A stretch of DNA of 34,606 bases from Scalindua_A sp046757465 (GCA_046757465.1 JBHHYH010000031.1:1-34606), one strand, 5' to 3'; counted from the stretch's first letter, positions 24,049 through 33,147 are shown. Notes: generated by a model from the sequence alone, not told the origin. Made by a program: numbers and translations.

Positions 24049-25104
24049 TTATTTCTGTATAACAACCTTTGTTTTTAACTTTACAAACTTAAAAAGTTCC
24101 TCAGCATCCTCATTCAATAAGCGTATACATCCATTCGATGACGGCTTGCCAATTGTTTCAGGTTCACTTGTACCATGAATACCATAACCGTAAAAATCTT
24201 CCTTATCTTCAAACCCCATCCAACGTGTTCCCAGAAGATTCCTGGGGTCACCGTACTCATATACACCCTCAGGAGAATACCATGTGGGATTTTTTAATTT
24301 ATCTTTAATCAAAAAAACATCTTCAGGAGTTTTATCAAACATCCCAATGCCAACAGGATATTGCTTGATAAAGTGACCATCGAGTAATACCGTCAATGTA
24401 AAATCGCTTTTATCAACCAAGAGCGAAATTTCACCCTTTAAAACCTTTAACTTCTCGCCTACGCGAATCAACGGTCTACCCTTATTATTTATTTTCATAA
24501 TTAACTCGTAAGAGGTATTAAATTCAGAGGCTATTGTGGAAAAGGTATCACCTGGTTTTACGGTATAAATGATAGCATCTGGGCTTGGTGCCATAGAAAA
24601 TACTAGCTCTGCATTTAACTTATCAAGCTCTGTTTTAATTTTGTTTCTTTTTTCATGATCAGCTTCAGCAAAATATAATGCTGAAAATATATTTCTTGCT
24701 TTATATTTATCGCCTTTTTCAAGGGTCTCATAAGCCGTGTCAAGAGTATATGATTTCCCTTTCTCTTTTACTACTTTTTTTCCGACTTTCTCCGCAATCT
24801 CTTTCTGGGAATCCTTTTTCTCCTGTTTCTCTTTTACTACAATTTCTTTATCTTTCTCCACAACCTCCTTTTTCTCCTGTTTTTTTTCTTTATCAAGGTC
24901 ATCAGTTGTAATTATTATATCCTTTTCAAATATATAATCACTATCTTCCTTTTTAGCCAGTAAATAAGATTGATTTATTCCACCAGGTTTATCTTTCGAG
25001 GTGCTTTCGCCACCATAAGCATATGTTGTCGTATGCATATATTCTTGACTTATATAAAAACAAAATAAACTCGCTATGAATACTGCCGAAATTAAAATTC
25101 TCAT
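24049..25104 (-). CDS. Exported L,D-transpeptidase with LysM domain
   Basis: Periplasmic peptidoglycan cross-linking or protein-anchoring enzyme of the YkuD family. 351 residues: signal segment (1-20), a long Lys/Glu repeat-like linker (about 60-118), a helical part (120-165), a LysM domain (about 179-222, TVKPGDTFSTIASEFN), and the catalytic YkuD domain (about 225-351) with H310 in GIHGTSEPETIG and C326 in SNGCIRLL. AAAGGAG precedes the ATG by 7 bases. LysM plus YkuD is a common pairing, LysM holding glycan. Its presence shows that the host has peptidoglycan with meso-DAP-type peptides, as now accepted for anammox planctomycetes. It is followed downstream by the fchA-like gene after 55 bases. 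Confidence 0.94.
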   Translation of the reverse strand: MRILISAVFIASLFCFYISQEYMHTTTYAYGGESTSKDKPGGINQSYLLAKKEDSDYIFEKDIIITTDDLDKEKKQEKKEVVEKDKEIVVKEKQEKKDSQKEIAEKVGKKVVKEKGKSYTLDTAYETLEKGDKYKARNIFSALYFAEADHEKRNKIKTELDKLNAELVFSMAPSPDAIIYTVKPGDTFSTIASEFNTSYELIMKINNKGRPLIRVGEKLKVLKGEISLLVDKSDFTLTVLLDGHFIKQYPVGIGMFDKTPEDVFLIKDKLKNPTWYSPEGVYEYGDPRNLLGTRWMGFEDKEDFYGYGIHGTSEPETIGKPSSNGCIRLLNEDAEELFKFVKLKTKVVIQK

Positions 25105-25353
25105 TCGAGGCTCCTTTATTATGTGTTTTACACGGGAATACTCTGCTTACAAAGATATACTATATTTATGAATATTGTTTTACCGTAAAATGATGTTGTT
25201 CAGCGGAGGACGTGTTTAAGCAAAATACATATTGTACGCACTCTTTCATATAAACACATACACCTAAGTTACCAGAAAATAACACAGTCAGATTTTGATG
25301 TCAAGCCAAAATGTGAGTTTAAAAATGTGAGGTTTTTTTGATGAATACAACTG

Positions 25354-26013
25354 TTAGCTCTGAATTGTACGAACGAATATATCTTTAGCAATGTCTTTAT
25401 CCAATGCCAATTGTGTCTCTCCAAATTGTATAACAATACTGGGATGTTTTTGGTGAACTGTAAGTTCAAGCCCTGGATTCACACCGATTGAAGAAAGCCT
25501 GTCTAACCTTGCATGTGATTTCGTCGTGACATAAACTACCTTCGCTCTAGCGCCTGACCTGAGTTCCGATAACGCATTGACTACAGGTTTTAAAACCTTT
25601 TTTGCACTTAAACAGCAATCACCTGGAGGGATCTGTTTTCCGTGTGGACACACTGCTGGATGACCAAGCAACGTGCAAATACTTGCAATAATCTCTTCGT
25701 TTACGAAGTGCTCAAATTGGCATGCACTTCGCTCAAACGCATCATCGCTGATTTCAAGTACGTCATTTAACAACCTCTCTGCTAAACGATGGCGTCTTAT
25801 AATTAGTTTTGCCCTATTTCTTCCTGTCTCAGTAAAGGAAACCTTTGAATCATGAAGATTGATTAGTCTTTTTTCGACCATTTTACGCAAAACGTTATCC
25901 GCAATTTCAGAACCAAACCTGTCATCCAGAACTACCCTTTCGACCTTTCCGTTGTCCTCTTCAGCCATCCATATGCATTCAAGCATCTCTTCGATTTGTG
26001 TCTCATCAACCAT
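25354..26013 (-). CDS. DtxR/MntR-family metal-dependent repressor with FeoA-like domain
   Basis: 219 residues. An N-terminal winged helix (residues 5-65) leads to the DtxR dimerisation and metal domain with ACQFEHFVNEE (C98, E101, H102, E106) and LGHPAVCPHGKQIPPGDCC (C113, H118, C122, H124, C133, C134), the usual DtxR ligand set with extra cysteines. A C-terminal FeoA/SH3-like domain (about 150-219) has ARLDRLSSIGVNPGLELTV. AAGGAG lies upstream of the ATG. It follows feoB by 28 bases on the same strand, so an iron-sensing repressor is co-transcribed with its likely target, indicating autoregulation of the pair. Confidence 0.93.
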   Translation of the reverse strand: MVDETQIEEMLECIWMAEEDNGKVERVVLDDRFGSEIADNVLRKMVEKRLINLHDSKVSFTETGRNRAKLIIRRHRLAERLLNDVLEISDDAFERSACQFEHFVNEEIIASICTLLGHPAVCPHGKQIPPGDCCLSAKKVLKPVVNALSELRSGARAKVVYVTTKSHARLDRLSSIGVNPGLELTVHQKHPSIVIQFGETQLALDKDIAKDIFVRTIQS

Positions 26014-26041
26014 TTAAAATAACTCCTTACTCATCTATATC

Positions 26042-28330
26042 TTAAATTGATACCAACTGCAATATATATCTCAATACTCCCCCCACAAGGAAAGAGAATG
26101 GGAGTATAAAAGAAAGCATAAGAAACGCTGTCTTCGCTCCCCTTTCCTTAATCATAACAAAAAAGTTTGCCAGACAGGGCACAAAAAGCGTAATAACAAC
26201 AAGCGCAACTATAAGTTGATTCGGATCAATCGTCAGACTACCGGCTTTTTCGTCCAGGGTCTTAAAAATACTCACAACCGCATAATCTCTGCGCAAGAAA
26301 CCCAGGATAAATCCCTTTGTAGTCTCAACTGGTAAGCCCAGGAAATACTTAACTACCGGCTTAGCTGCATTTTCAATATATGTTAAAATACCAAGTTTTG
26401 TGAACACAAACAATATAAATGTGCCCAATACAAATAGAGGAACCGCTTCCTTTAAAAACCATTTTGTTCTATAATATGTCTTCAATAAAATATTGGATAT
26501 CTTTGGCCTTCTAAATGGAGGTATTTCCATTAAGAAGTCTGATCCTGTTCCTCTAAGAATCTTTGATGAAAGATAACCAACCAGTAACATATGAAAAAAA
26601 ATTACAAAAATATAAATTGAAAAGTAAACTCCGGATACCCTGCCCAGAATTCCCGCAATAACCCCTAATTGAGCGGAACATGGTACGGCAAGGGCAAGCA
26701 GGAGAGTGGATATTATCCTTTCCTTCTTAGTATCAAGGATGCGCGTAGTCAATGTCGCCATTGTGTCACACCCCAATCCCATCACCATAGGCAAAACAGC
26801 CTTGCCATTAAGGCCAATCACCTTGAATATCCTGTTAACCATTACGGCCAATCTTGGTAAATAGCCACTATCCTCCATAATCCCAAAGCTGAGGAAAAAA
26901 AATCCAACAATAGGCAATATTATGGCTATAGAATAGGTTATACCAACCTGTATTAGACCTGCATCTTTACCTAAAAACAATTCGAAGAAAAAATTATCAG
27001 CATTCATAAATTTCTGAGTTAGCAGTCCAAGATAATAATTGATTCCCTGAAAATTTACATGTGTAAATACATATTCTATCCTCGTGAAGGGTATAAATGC
27101 CTTAAAATCAAATCCTCCAGATCTTTCCAGAGATGAACCAAATATTTTGTTCTCAATAAAATCAACACAATCACCTGCACCAAATTCACCCACGATCTTA
27201 TAAATACTCCACAAAACCACAATTAAAATTGGCCAGGCCATACACGGATGCATAGTTAAACTACCCAGAATGCTTGATATCTTCCGATTTGTCCTGTACT
27301 CTCTTTCAAACAAATAAAAGGAAGAAAGACCCACAGATATTGCACCACCTGTAATTTTCAATATTAACGCCATTTGTCCACTCGTTACTACATAACCTGC
27401 AATAGCAAACAACAACAAGCCTACAACCTTGAATCCAACAAAGAAAGAAACTAGAGGCATAATTACAAAGAAAAAGGTATTTCTTAACGCTACGCCCATT
27501 TTTTTCTTTTCCTTTTTGATACTTACTATTCCTTCTAATAAATCATCAACATAGTCGATACGTCTCTTACTTATTATATAACTTAATGGATGACCGAAAC
27601 TTTTTTGGGCATAATCCCTGATCTTGTGAATGCGTCCAATGATCTGTTCGTCTATTTTTAAAGTTTCCTCTAACGCCTCATCATAAGATAACAACATTGT
27701 GGCTATGGCCCTTTTCTTTACGGCAATGTTGTCTGGTAGCAATTTCTCAATCTTCTTTATGCCCTCCTCAATATTATCTCCATAGTTTATTTCTATCTTT
27801 GGTATCTTTACCAAATTAATAGAGGTTTTTAATGCGCCTATTCCATAATTTTGAGTTGCAATTGTTTTTGTTATTGGCACACCCAATGTCTCCTGCAATT
27901 TATCAGTATTTATGGATATACCTCTATCCAGCGTTTCATCCCACATATTTAATCCTATCGATACAGGAAGCCCCATCTCAGCTAATTGAGTAGTGATTAA
28001 TAACCCCCTACGTATATTTTTGGAATCTATTATCTGTAGAATCTTCTTTTCCTTATGTTTTAGGAGGATATCACGCGCAACCCTCTCATCCTCTGAATGT
28101 GAAATCAGACTATTAGCCCCTGGCGTATCAACAACCTCTATTGTGCCACTAGAGCCTACATATATACCCCGAGAAACCTCCACAGTTGTTCCTGGATAGT
28201 TTGAAACGGTTACGTATTTTCCAGTTAACAATCCAAACATTACACTCTTTCCTACATTTGGATTACCAACCAACGCAATACGAAACTCGCCTTTTTTAGA
28301 ATCAAGTTCTTTTTCTACTAATTCCTGCAT
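26042..28330 (-). CDS. feoB: Ferrous iron transport protein B
   Basis: Inner-membrane Fe(II) transporter with an N-terminal G-protein domain. 762 residues. G1 GNPNVGKS (22-29), G2 region YPGTTVEVSRG, G3 VDTPGANSL (from 67) and G4 NMWD are all present. A helical spacer follows, then two Gate motifs and about ten membrane helices, including MVMGLGCDTMATLTTRIL and LALAVPCSAQLGVIAGI with the conserved cysteines and FVPCLANFFVM near the C-terminus. No separate feoA is seen, but the downstream DtxR protein carries a FeoA-like domain. The promoter and palindromic operator upstream fit iron repression. Confidence 0.97.
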   Translation of the reverse strand: MQELVEKELDSKKGEFRIALVGNPNVGKSVMFGLLTGKYVTVSNYPGTTVEVSRGIYVGSSGTIEVVDTPGANSLISHSEDERVARDILLKHKEKKILQIIDSKNIRRGLLITTQLAEMGLPVSIGLNMWDETLDRGISINTDKLQETLGVPITKTIATQNYGIGALKTSINLVKIPKIEINYGDNIEEGIKKIEKLLPDNIAVKKRAIATMLLSYDEALEETLKIDEQIIGRIHKIRDYAQKSFGHPLSYIISKRRIDYVDDLLEGIVSIKKEKKKMGVALRNTFFFVIMPLVSFFVGFKVVGLLLFAIAGYVVTSGQMALILKITGGAISVGLSSFYLFEREYRTNRKISSILGSLTMHPCMAWPILIVVLWSIYKIVGEFGAGDCVDFIENKIFGSSLERSGGFDFKAFIPFTRIEYVFTHVNFQGINYYLGLLTQKFMNADNFFFELFLGKDAGLIQVGITYSIAIILPIVGFFFLSFGIMEDSGYLPRLAVMVNRIFKVIGLNGKAVLPMVMGLGCDTMATLTTRILDTKKERIISTLLLALAVPCSAQLGVIAGILGRVSGVYFSIYIFVIFFHMLLVGYLSSKILRGTGSDFLMEIPPFRRPKISNILLKTYYRTKWFLKEAVPLFVLGTFILFVFTKLGILTYIENAAKPVVKYFLGLPVETTKGFILGFLRRDYAVVSIFKTLDEKAGSLTIDPNQLIVALVVITLFVPCLANFFVMIKERGAKTAFLMLSFILPFSFLVGGVLRYILQLVSI

Positions 28331-28385
28331 TGCCTAAGTCCTGTATAAATTACCCATTTCATCAATAGATTGTTAAAATGACTTT

Positions 28386-28410
28386 ATTGATAATGAGTCT
28401 CAATCACAAT
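28386..28410. promoter_or_regulatory. Candidate iron-repressor operator of feoB-dtxR
   Basis: A 25-base interrupted palindrome centred on T28398: ATTG at 28386-28389 mirrors CAAT at 28407-28410, and TGAG (28394-28397) mirrors CTCA (28399-28402), with further symmetric positions. It starts 7 bases downstream of the -10 box and covers the expected transcription start, the right place for a repressor. TGAG-n-CTCA cores resemble DtxR/Fur-type boxes. Binding by the adjacent DtxR protein is inferred. Confidence 0.55.
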
Positions 28411-28416
28411 ACAGTT

Positions 28417-28444
28417 AATATAAAAGTAAATCTTTAAAAGTCAA
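28417..28444 (-). promoter_or_regulatory. Sigma-70-type promoter of feoB-dtxR
   Basis: On the minus strand TTGACT (28439-28444) and TATATT (28417-28422) are 16 bases apart. The predicted start lies inside the palindrome at 28386-28410. Confidence 0.7.
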
Positions 28445-28674
28445 TTCTTTTAATTTAATAATCTTTAATATTCCAACGCACTCTTGACAAAGAAAACATG
28501 AAAATCACCCTTCTATGAATAGATTATATTGAACTCAAATGTATCCTTTGTGTAGAAATTGTGAAAAGTTAAATGTAGCTTTTTTCAACAATATCCTTAA
28601 TAAGCCAATTGCTGTTATCAACCAATTTGCTTATTCGTCAAAATTCGTCATAATACAGATGTCACTATATTACA

Positions 28675-29124
28675 ATGAGTTATAAATATTCAATTCTAGA
28701 GTTACAATTTGGTATCGTAATTGCAAATACCATAATCCGTATGTTGAAAACTGAAAATAGCACTTCGGTTATATACGAATTTGATGCTTACCTCCATATG
28801 TTGGAAAATGTAGCTAAGTATAAAGTATATGATATTTTAGTTACAGAGGATGACTTAATAACTAAAGAATCACAGGATAATAAAATTAACTGGATCAATG
28901 TTGAAAAGATAGATATTTTGGATATCGAAGAAATTGGGAATAAGACTGTTGCTGAGAGTAAAAACAGAATCTGTGGCAGTTTTGAGGCTAAACCTGTCTA
29001 TTGGGCATACGCAAAAATTATAGTTAGTAATAATACAAACACCAAACGTTGTAATGCAATAACCAAAATGCCAAGGAGCCCTGTGAAACCAGTGGTTTTT
29101 GATGTTAAGAAATTAACAGACTGA
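28675..29124 (+). CDS. Hypothetical protein, no recognised family
   Basis: 149 residues, soluble, no signal peptide or membrane helix. It mixes strands and helices and is somewhat acidic in the middle (residues about 55-95: several DI/EE patches). No known motif or cysteine cluster was seen. Codon use is AT-rich like its neighbours. The ATG lacks a clear ribosome site. It is isolated: divergent from feoB upstream (344-base gap, whose first part holds the feoB promoter) and followed by repeat element B. It could be a lineage-specific gene; the call rests on reading-frame length and ordinary composition only. Confidence 0.5.
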   Translation: MSYKYSILELQFGIVIANTIIRMLKTENSTSVIYEFDAYLHMLENVAKYKVYDILVTEDDLITKESQDNKINWINVEKIDILDIEEIGNKTVAESKNRICGSFEAKPVYWAYAKIIVSNNTNTKRCNAITKMPRSPVKPVVFDVKKLTD

Positions 29125-29156
29125 AAAAAGTTAAATGGCGTCTACAAGCCTTATCT

Positions 29157-29385
29157 AATTAGTATCTGTTGCGGAAAGCCCAAATATCAAAAAAAGTCAT
29201 CTCTACTCTGAATAGATCCTGAATTAAATTCAGGACCTTCGGTTTCAGAATCTATATGTATCAATCCTGAATCAAGTTCAGGATCAGAGACCCTGAAACA
29301 ATACTGAAAAGAATTCAGCACAAGGTTCAGCCTGCCTGCCGCAGGCAGGGGTGACAAAATAGTGTTTCCGCAACAGATACTAATT
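29157..29385. repeat. MITE-like repeat family B, long copy with perfect ends
   Basis: Perfect 21-base terminal inverted repeats at 29157-29177 and 29365-29385, beginning AATTAGTATCTGTTGCGG. The interior holds nested palindromes: CCTGAATTAAATTCAGG, GATCCTGAATCAAGTTCAGG and a GC-rich CCTGCCTGCCGCAGGCAGG (near 29333-29351). It has the same ends and layout as 4724-4857 but is almost 100 bases longer because of extra inner palindromes. No coding capacity. Confidence 0.75.
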
Positions 29386-29503
29386 AAAAATTAAATTGTA
29401 AATATTCTTAAAAAAATAGGTGTAAAATGTCGTTGTAAGGCTTAATTTTGCATGACGATACGTTGAATAATATTTAAAAGTTTAGAATATTCACTATTTT
29501 TAC

Positions 29504-29532
29504 TTGACATAAATATATACATAAATTAAGCT
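29504..29532 (+). promoter_or_regulatory. Probable promoter of the riboswitch transcript
   Basis: TTGACA (29504-29509) is a perfect -35. A weak -10, TAAGCT (29527-29532), follows at 17 bases, so transcription would begin some 20 bases before the riboswitch core. Confidence 0.45.
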
Positions 29533-29560
29533 TGTACTGTTTCTTAGTAACATAATCACC

Positions 29561-29660
29561 CACGATAAAGGCAAACCTAGAGTAATCTGGGGACGCAAAG
29601 TAATAGGGTCTTTAAAAGTTAAAGAAGTATCGTAATAAAGACAGCCTTACTGCCGAAGAT
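29561..29660 (+). promoter_or_regulatory. Cyclic di-GMP-I (GEMM-I) riboswitch
   Basis: The conserved GEMM elements occur in order: GGCAAACC (29570-29577), a 6-bp stem CCTAGA/TCTGGG with a GTAA GNRA tetraloop (29576-29591), then GGACGCAAAG (29591-29600), a second arm closed by GTCTTT (29608-29613)/AAAGAC (29637-29642), and a closing CTGCCGAAG (29650-29658), whose TGCC pairs with the 5' GGCA to form P1. It senses c-di-GMP and controls the downstream 3D-domain gene. The fit to the family consensus is strong. Confidence 0.9.
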
Positions 29661-29696
29661 TTTTCAAAATGAATATCTTTGGAGTAAGGTTTTTTT
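29645..29696 (+). terminator. Riboswitch-controlled intrinsic terminator
   Basis: CCTTACT (29645-29651) pairs with AGTAAGG (29683-29689), extended by CCGAAGAT with ATCTTTGG around one bulged G, and is followed by seven T. Its 5' arm uses the same TGCC (29651-29654) that closes the riboswitch P1. Ligand binding should therefore block the terminator, so c-di-GMP is predicted to switch the gene on. Confidence 0.85.
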
Positions 29697-29727
29697 ATTT
29701 TATGGACTTTTGTAAGAGTACGTAGAA

Positions 29728-30177
29728 ATGAAGAAGGTTTTAAAAATGAGGCATGCTTCATTATTTACCCTGAAAAGTGCGATAGCTATATTAACTATTG
29801 GAATATTGACATTGATGATAAACCCGCTTCTTGTCACCAATTTGAGGGCTGAGGTGTTTAAGGTAACTGCTTACTGTTCCTGTGAAAGATGTTGTAATAA
29901 AAAACCTTCAGACAAGTGGTACGGGATTACGGCAACAGGCAAGGTGGCAAAGTGGGGGACTGTGGCTGTAGATAGGAAGGTAATAAAGTTAGGAAGCAGG
30001 CTTAAGATACAAGGATTTCCCAAAACTACTTTCAGGGCTGAGGATGTAGGAAGCGCTATAAAGGGAAATCATATTGATATATGGTTTCCGAGTCATAAAG
30101 ATGCTCTTAGGTTTGGCGTAAAAAAGACTGTTGTTTACTGTATTGATAAAACTTCTTTTGCACGTTCTGGCATTTAA
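29728..30177 (+). CDS. Exported 3D-domain protein (putative peptidoglycan lytic enzyme)
   Basis: 149 residues: a hydrophobic signal segment (about 12-40) and one 3D domain (PF06725) from VFKVTAYCSCERCC. The three name-giving aspartates are D82 (VAVDRKVIKLG), D106 (RAEDVGSAIKG) and D117 (HIDIWF). The double-psi barrel fold is that of MltA-like lytic transglycosylases and Rpf-like proteins. A cell-wall-cleaving role in the periplasm is inferred; a CSCERCC cysteine cluster follows the first strand. An ATG at 29746 with AGAAGG 8 bases upstream is a strong alternative start and gives a shorter signal peptide. The gene lies just behind the c-di-GMP riboswitch and terminator. Confidence 0.88.
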   Translation: MKKVLKMRHASLFTLKSAIAILTIGILTLMINPLLVTNLRAEVFKVTAYCSCERCCNKKPSDKWYGITATGKVAKWGTVAVDRKVIKLGSRLKIQGFPKTTFRAEDVGSAIKGNHIDIWFPSHKDALRFGVKKTVVYCIDKTSFARSGI

Positions 30178-30235
30178 CTTGTGAGGTTGTTAAAATTAAT
30201 AGAAGGACTACAGCAGTAGTTACCGACTGAATAAT

Positions 30236-31327
30236 CTAGTCTTTAGATAGAACAATTTCTAATCTTTCATCTTTTTTAAGCACTTCAGTACCCATAGCAT
30301 TTGACAATATCTTTATCCTTTCGTAAATTTCATCAAAAGTCTCACCTGTTGCTTGATTTACCTGACATTCTGAGATCAAGACCGGTATAAGCTCGAACTT
30401 TTCTACTCCAGAAGAGCTGGTCGTAATAAGATATAATAATTGCTGATCGTTTTTCTCAGGACCTACATAATAATCATCAATAAAGTCTCCCGTATCATAC
30501 ATTATAGGTTTACCCTTATAGATTTCTATACCCTGAAATATGTGGGCACTATGACCGTGGAATATATCTGCACCTGCATCCATTACTGCATGGGCAAATT
30601 CCTTAAAATAGTCTGGAGGGAACTGACGCATATTTGGCCCCCAGTGTATAGAGAAAACAACGATATTAGCACCTGTGTCTCGTGCAGATGCTATAGCAGA
30701 TTTTACCCTGTTAAAAATCTTATCATCTGTTGTAATTGGAGTGTAATTGGTACCCGGCCTTGATTCTGTAGCACTAAAGTCTGGTTCGTTATCGGTAAAG
30801 GCTACAACACCCGCCTTAATTCCTTTTGCTTCGAGCAATGCAGGCCTTGATGCTTCGTTTATATCTCTGCCTGCGCCAGCATGTGCAATATTATTTCTGT
30901 CTAGACGTTTAAGGGTTTCTAATAATGCTGTTTCTTGAAAATCCAATGTATGGTTATTGGCAAGTGTAACATAATCAATACCTGCCACTTTTAATACGTT
31001 GATCGCCGTTGGATCAGCTCTGAACAGGAATACTTTAGGTGTCTTATCCCATGGTTTCCCATCTTTCGCAATTACACACTCAAGGTTGATAAGCGATAGG
31101 TCAGCATCTTTTATTATAGGTAAGGTGTCTCCCCATGGATATTCAAAACCTTTTATACGTATTGTCTGATTTACTAAACGTCCTAACATAACGTCACCTA
31201 TAAATACCATAGTAATACTTTTTAGTTCAGATGCGTATACGTCCTTGAAATTAATTTTGCCGGTATTCATGATTAAGATGAAACCAAAACATATTAAAAT
31301 TGTTATTGTATCCAGTTTGAGCTTCAT
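30236..31327 (-). CDS. CapA/PgsA-type metallophosphatase-fold protein
   Basis: 363 residues, PGA_cap (CapA) family, exported through an N-terminal hydrophobic segment (about 7-30). The metallophosphoesterase-like motifs are FIGDVMLGR, SLINLECVI, TLANNHTLDF, FSIHWGP and HGHSAHIFQGIEIY with MYDTGDFIDDYY, all conserved in the family. Members take part in capsule or poly-gamma-glutamate polymer handling, but many stand-alone ones have no known substrate; no other capsule gene is visible here. It is convergent with the 3D gene and divergent from the cstA-like gene. Confidence 0.88.
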   Translation of the reverse strand: MKLKLDTITILICFGFILIMNTGKINFKDVYASELKSITMVFIGDVMLGRLVNQTIRIKGFEYPWGDTLPIIKDADLSLINLECVIAKDGKPWDKTPKVFLFRADPTAINVLKVAGIDYVTLANNHTLDFQETALLETLKRLDRNNIAHAGAGRDINEASRPALLEAKGIKAGVVAFTDNEPDFSATESRPGTNYTPITTDDKIFNRVKSAIASARDTGANIVVFSIHWGPNMRQFPPDYFKEFAHAVMDAGADIFHGHSAHIFQGIEIYKGKPIMYDTGDFIDDYYVGPEKNDQQLLYLITTSSSGVEKFELIPVLISECQVNQATGETFDEIYERIKILSNAMGTEVLKKDERLEIVLSKD

Positions 31328-31467
31328 ATATTATTACGGAAATCCCGATCAGAGGTCGGAATTGCCTTATTCTGACTCGACAGGGTTAGGGTATACGTAC
31401 ATACAAAAACTGGCTAACAAAGCTTATACCTTTATTTTCCTCTATTTCTTATAAAATATCAACGATA

Positions 31468-33147
31468 ATGAATGCAGCCTTATTAGCCTTTTTTTCTATA
31501 TTTTGCTTTTTTCTGAGTTACTTATTTTATTCAAGATTTCTTGGTAAAAAGACATACAGATTAGATTCAAACATAATAACCCCTGCTCATGAGTTTAAGG
31601 ATGGTATTGATTATGTTCCTACAAACAAGCATGTACTTTTTGGTCACCATTTCACATCAATAGCAGGTGCAGCGCCTATTATTGGCCCTGCCATAGCCGT
31701 AATATGGGGTTGGTTGCCTGCGCTACTATGGGTAGTTATAGGTACTATCTTTATAGGTGCTGTTCATGACTTTGGGTGTCTCGTAATTTCTGCAAAGAAC
31801 AAGGGCCATTCCATAGGAGATTTAACTGGAAAGGTTATTGGTAAAAGGGCACAGGCATTGTTTCTCACCATTATCTTTTTTCTTACATGGATTGTAATAG
31901 CAGTATTTGCCTATGTAATTGCCACATTGTTTTCACAATTCCCAACCACAGTCCTTCCAGTTAATATTCAAATCATAGTTGCAATTACTATAGGCATAAT
32001 CATTTACAGGACAAGGTTTGGAATTCTCATCCCTTCTATAATTGCGTTGATTATCTTGTACACATTTATATATCTTGGTGTATATTTCCCTGTACATTTA
32101 CCGGCCTTTGTTGGTGGGCAGGTAGAATCGTGGATTATCCTGCTCTTTGTCTACGCATTTATTGCGTCAGTTCTTCCTGTTTGGCTGTTGCTTCAGCCAA
32201 GAGATTTTATCAACTCACACCAGCTTTTTGTAGGATTAGGTATTATGTATTTAGGCCTTTTTATTTTGCATCCGCCAATGGTTGCACCCGCACTAAATCT
32301 TGGGGTTGAGGGTGGTTTGCCGTGGTTTCCGTTCTTATTTATTACGATTGCCTGTGGCGCGATATCGGGATTTCATGGCCTTGTTGGTTCTGGAACTACA
32401 TCGAAACAGATTAATAATATTTCTGATGCAAGGATGATTGGCTATGGAGCAATGTTAGGTGAGGGATCGCTTGGATTGATGTCTGTACTTGCGTCAACAG
32501 CGGGATTTGCTACTCTTGCTGCATGGAAAAGCCATTATTCAAGCTGGAGTACCGCGGGAAGTATGGATGCCAAAGTAGGAGCATTCGTTAACGGGGGTGC
32601 CTATTTCCTGAAGGAAGGTTTAATGCTTCCCGATGGATTTGGCACAACATTGATTGCCGTAATTGTCATAAGCTTTGCGGCAACCACTCTTGATACTTCT
32701 ACCAGGATACAAAGGTATATTACAACTGAACTGGGGCAAATATATAACATTAAGATCCTTACAAATAGGTTTGTAGCAGCGGCTATTGCTGCGTTTACGC
32801 CCCTTATCCTCGTCTTTGGAGGTGAAGGTCTGAGCTGGAAGCGTTTATGGCCTATCTTTGGTGCGACAAATCAGATGCTTGCGGGATTGTCGCTACTGGT
32901 TTTGAGTGTGTACTTATTTAGAAAAGGAAGGAAAACAATATTTACATTGATACCGATGATATTCCTTATTATTATGACGGCAACGGCAATGGTGCTCAGC
33001 TTAAAAGATTTTATAAGGTCAGGGAATTGGGTGTTAAGCATTTTGTCACTTTTCCTACTTTCTTTTTCTGTCTGGATTGTCCTTGAGGCAGTCACTGTTA
33101 TTCGAAAGATGCGCATGGAGGATATTCACACAGAAGAACTAGTTTAA
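31468..33147 (+). CDS. cstA: CstA-family (carbon starvation protein A) transporter
   Basis: 559 residues, almost wholly membrane-embedded with many helices. The CstA core is recognisable: FGHHFTSIAGAAPIIGPAIA, GAVHDFGCLVISAKNKGHSIGDLTGK, WLLLQPRDFINSHQL, ISGFHGLVGSGTTSKQI and SFAATTLDTSTRIQRYI, ending in FGATNQMLAGLSLL. Known members take up peptides or pyruvate in starved cells; the substrate here cannot be told. It is shorter than E. coli CstA and matches the compact form of the family. The ATG lacks a clear ribosome site. Confidence 0.93.
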   Translation: MNAALLAFFSIFCFFLSYLFYSRFLGKKTYRLDSNIITPAHEFKDGIDYVPTNKHVLFGHHFTSIAGAAPIIGPAIAVIWGWLPALLWVVIGTIFIGAVHDFGCLVISAKNKGHSIGDLTGKVIGKRAQALFLTIIFFLTWIVIAVFAYVIATLFSQFPTTVLPVNIQIIVAITIGIIIYRTRFGILIPSIIALIILYTFIYLGVYFPVHLPAFVGGQVESWIILLFVYAFIASVLPVWLLLQPRDFINSHQLFVGLGIMYLGLFILHPPMVAPALNLGVEGGLPWFPFLFITIACGAISGFHGLVGSGTTSKQINNISDARMIGYGAMLGEGSLGLMSVLASTAGFATLAAWKSHYSSWSTAGSMDAKVGAFVNGGAYFLKEGLMLPDGFGTTLIAVIVISFAATTLDTSTRIQRYITTELGQIYNIKILTNRFVAAAIAAFTPLILVFGGEGLSWKRLWPIFGATNQMLAGLSLLVLSVYLFRKGRKTIFTLIPMIFLIIMTATAMVLSLKDFIRSGNWVLSILSLFLLSFSVWIVLEAVTVIRKMRMEDIHTEELV

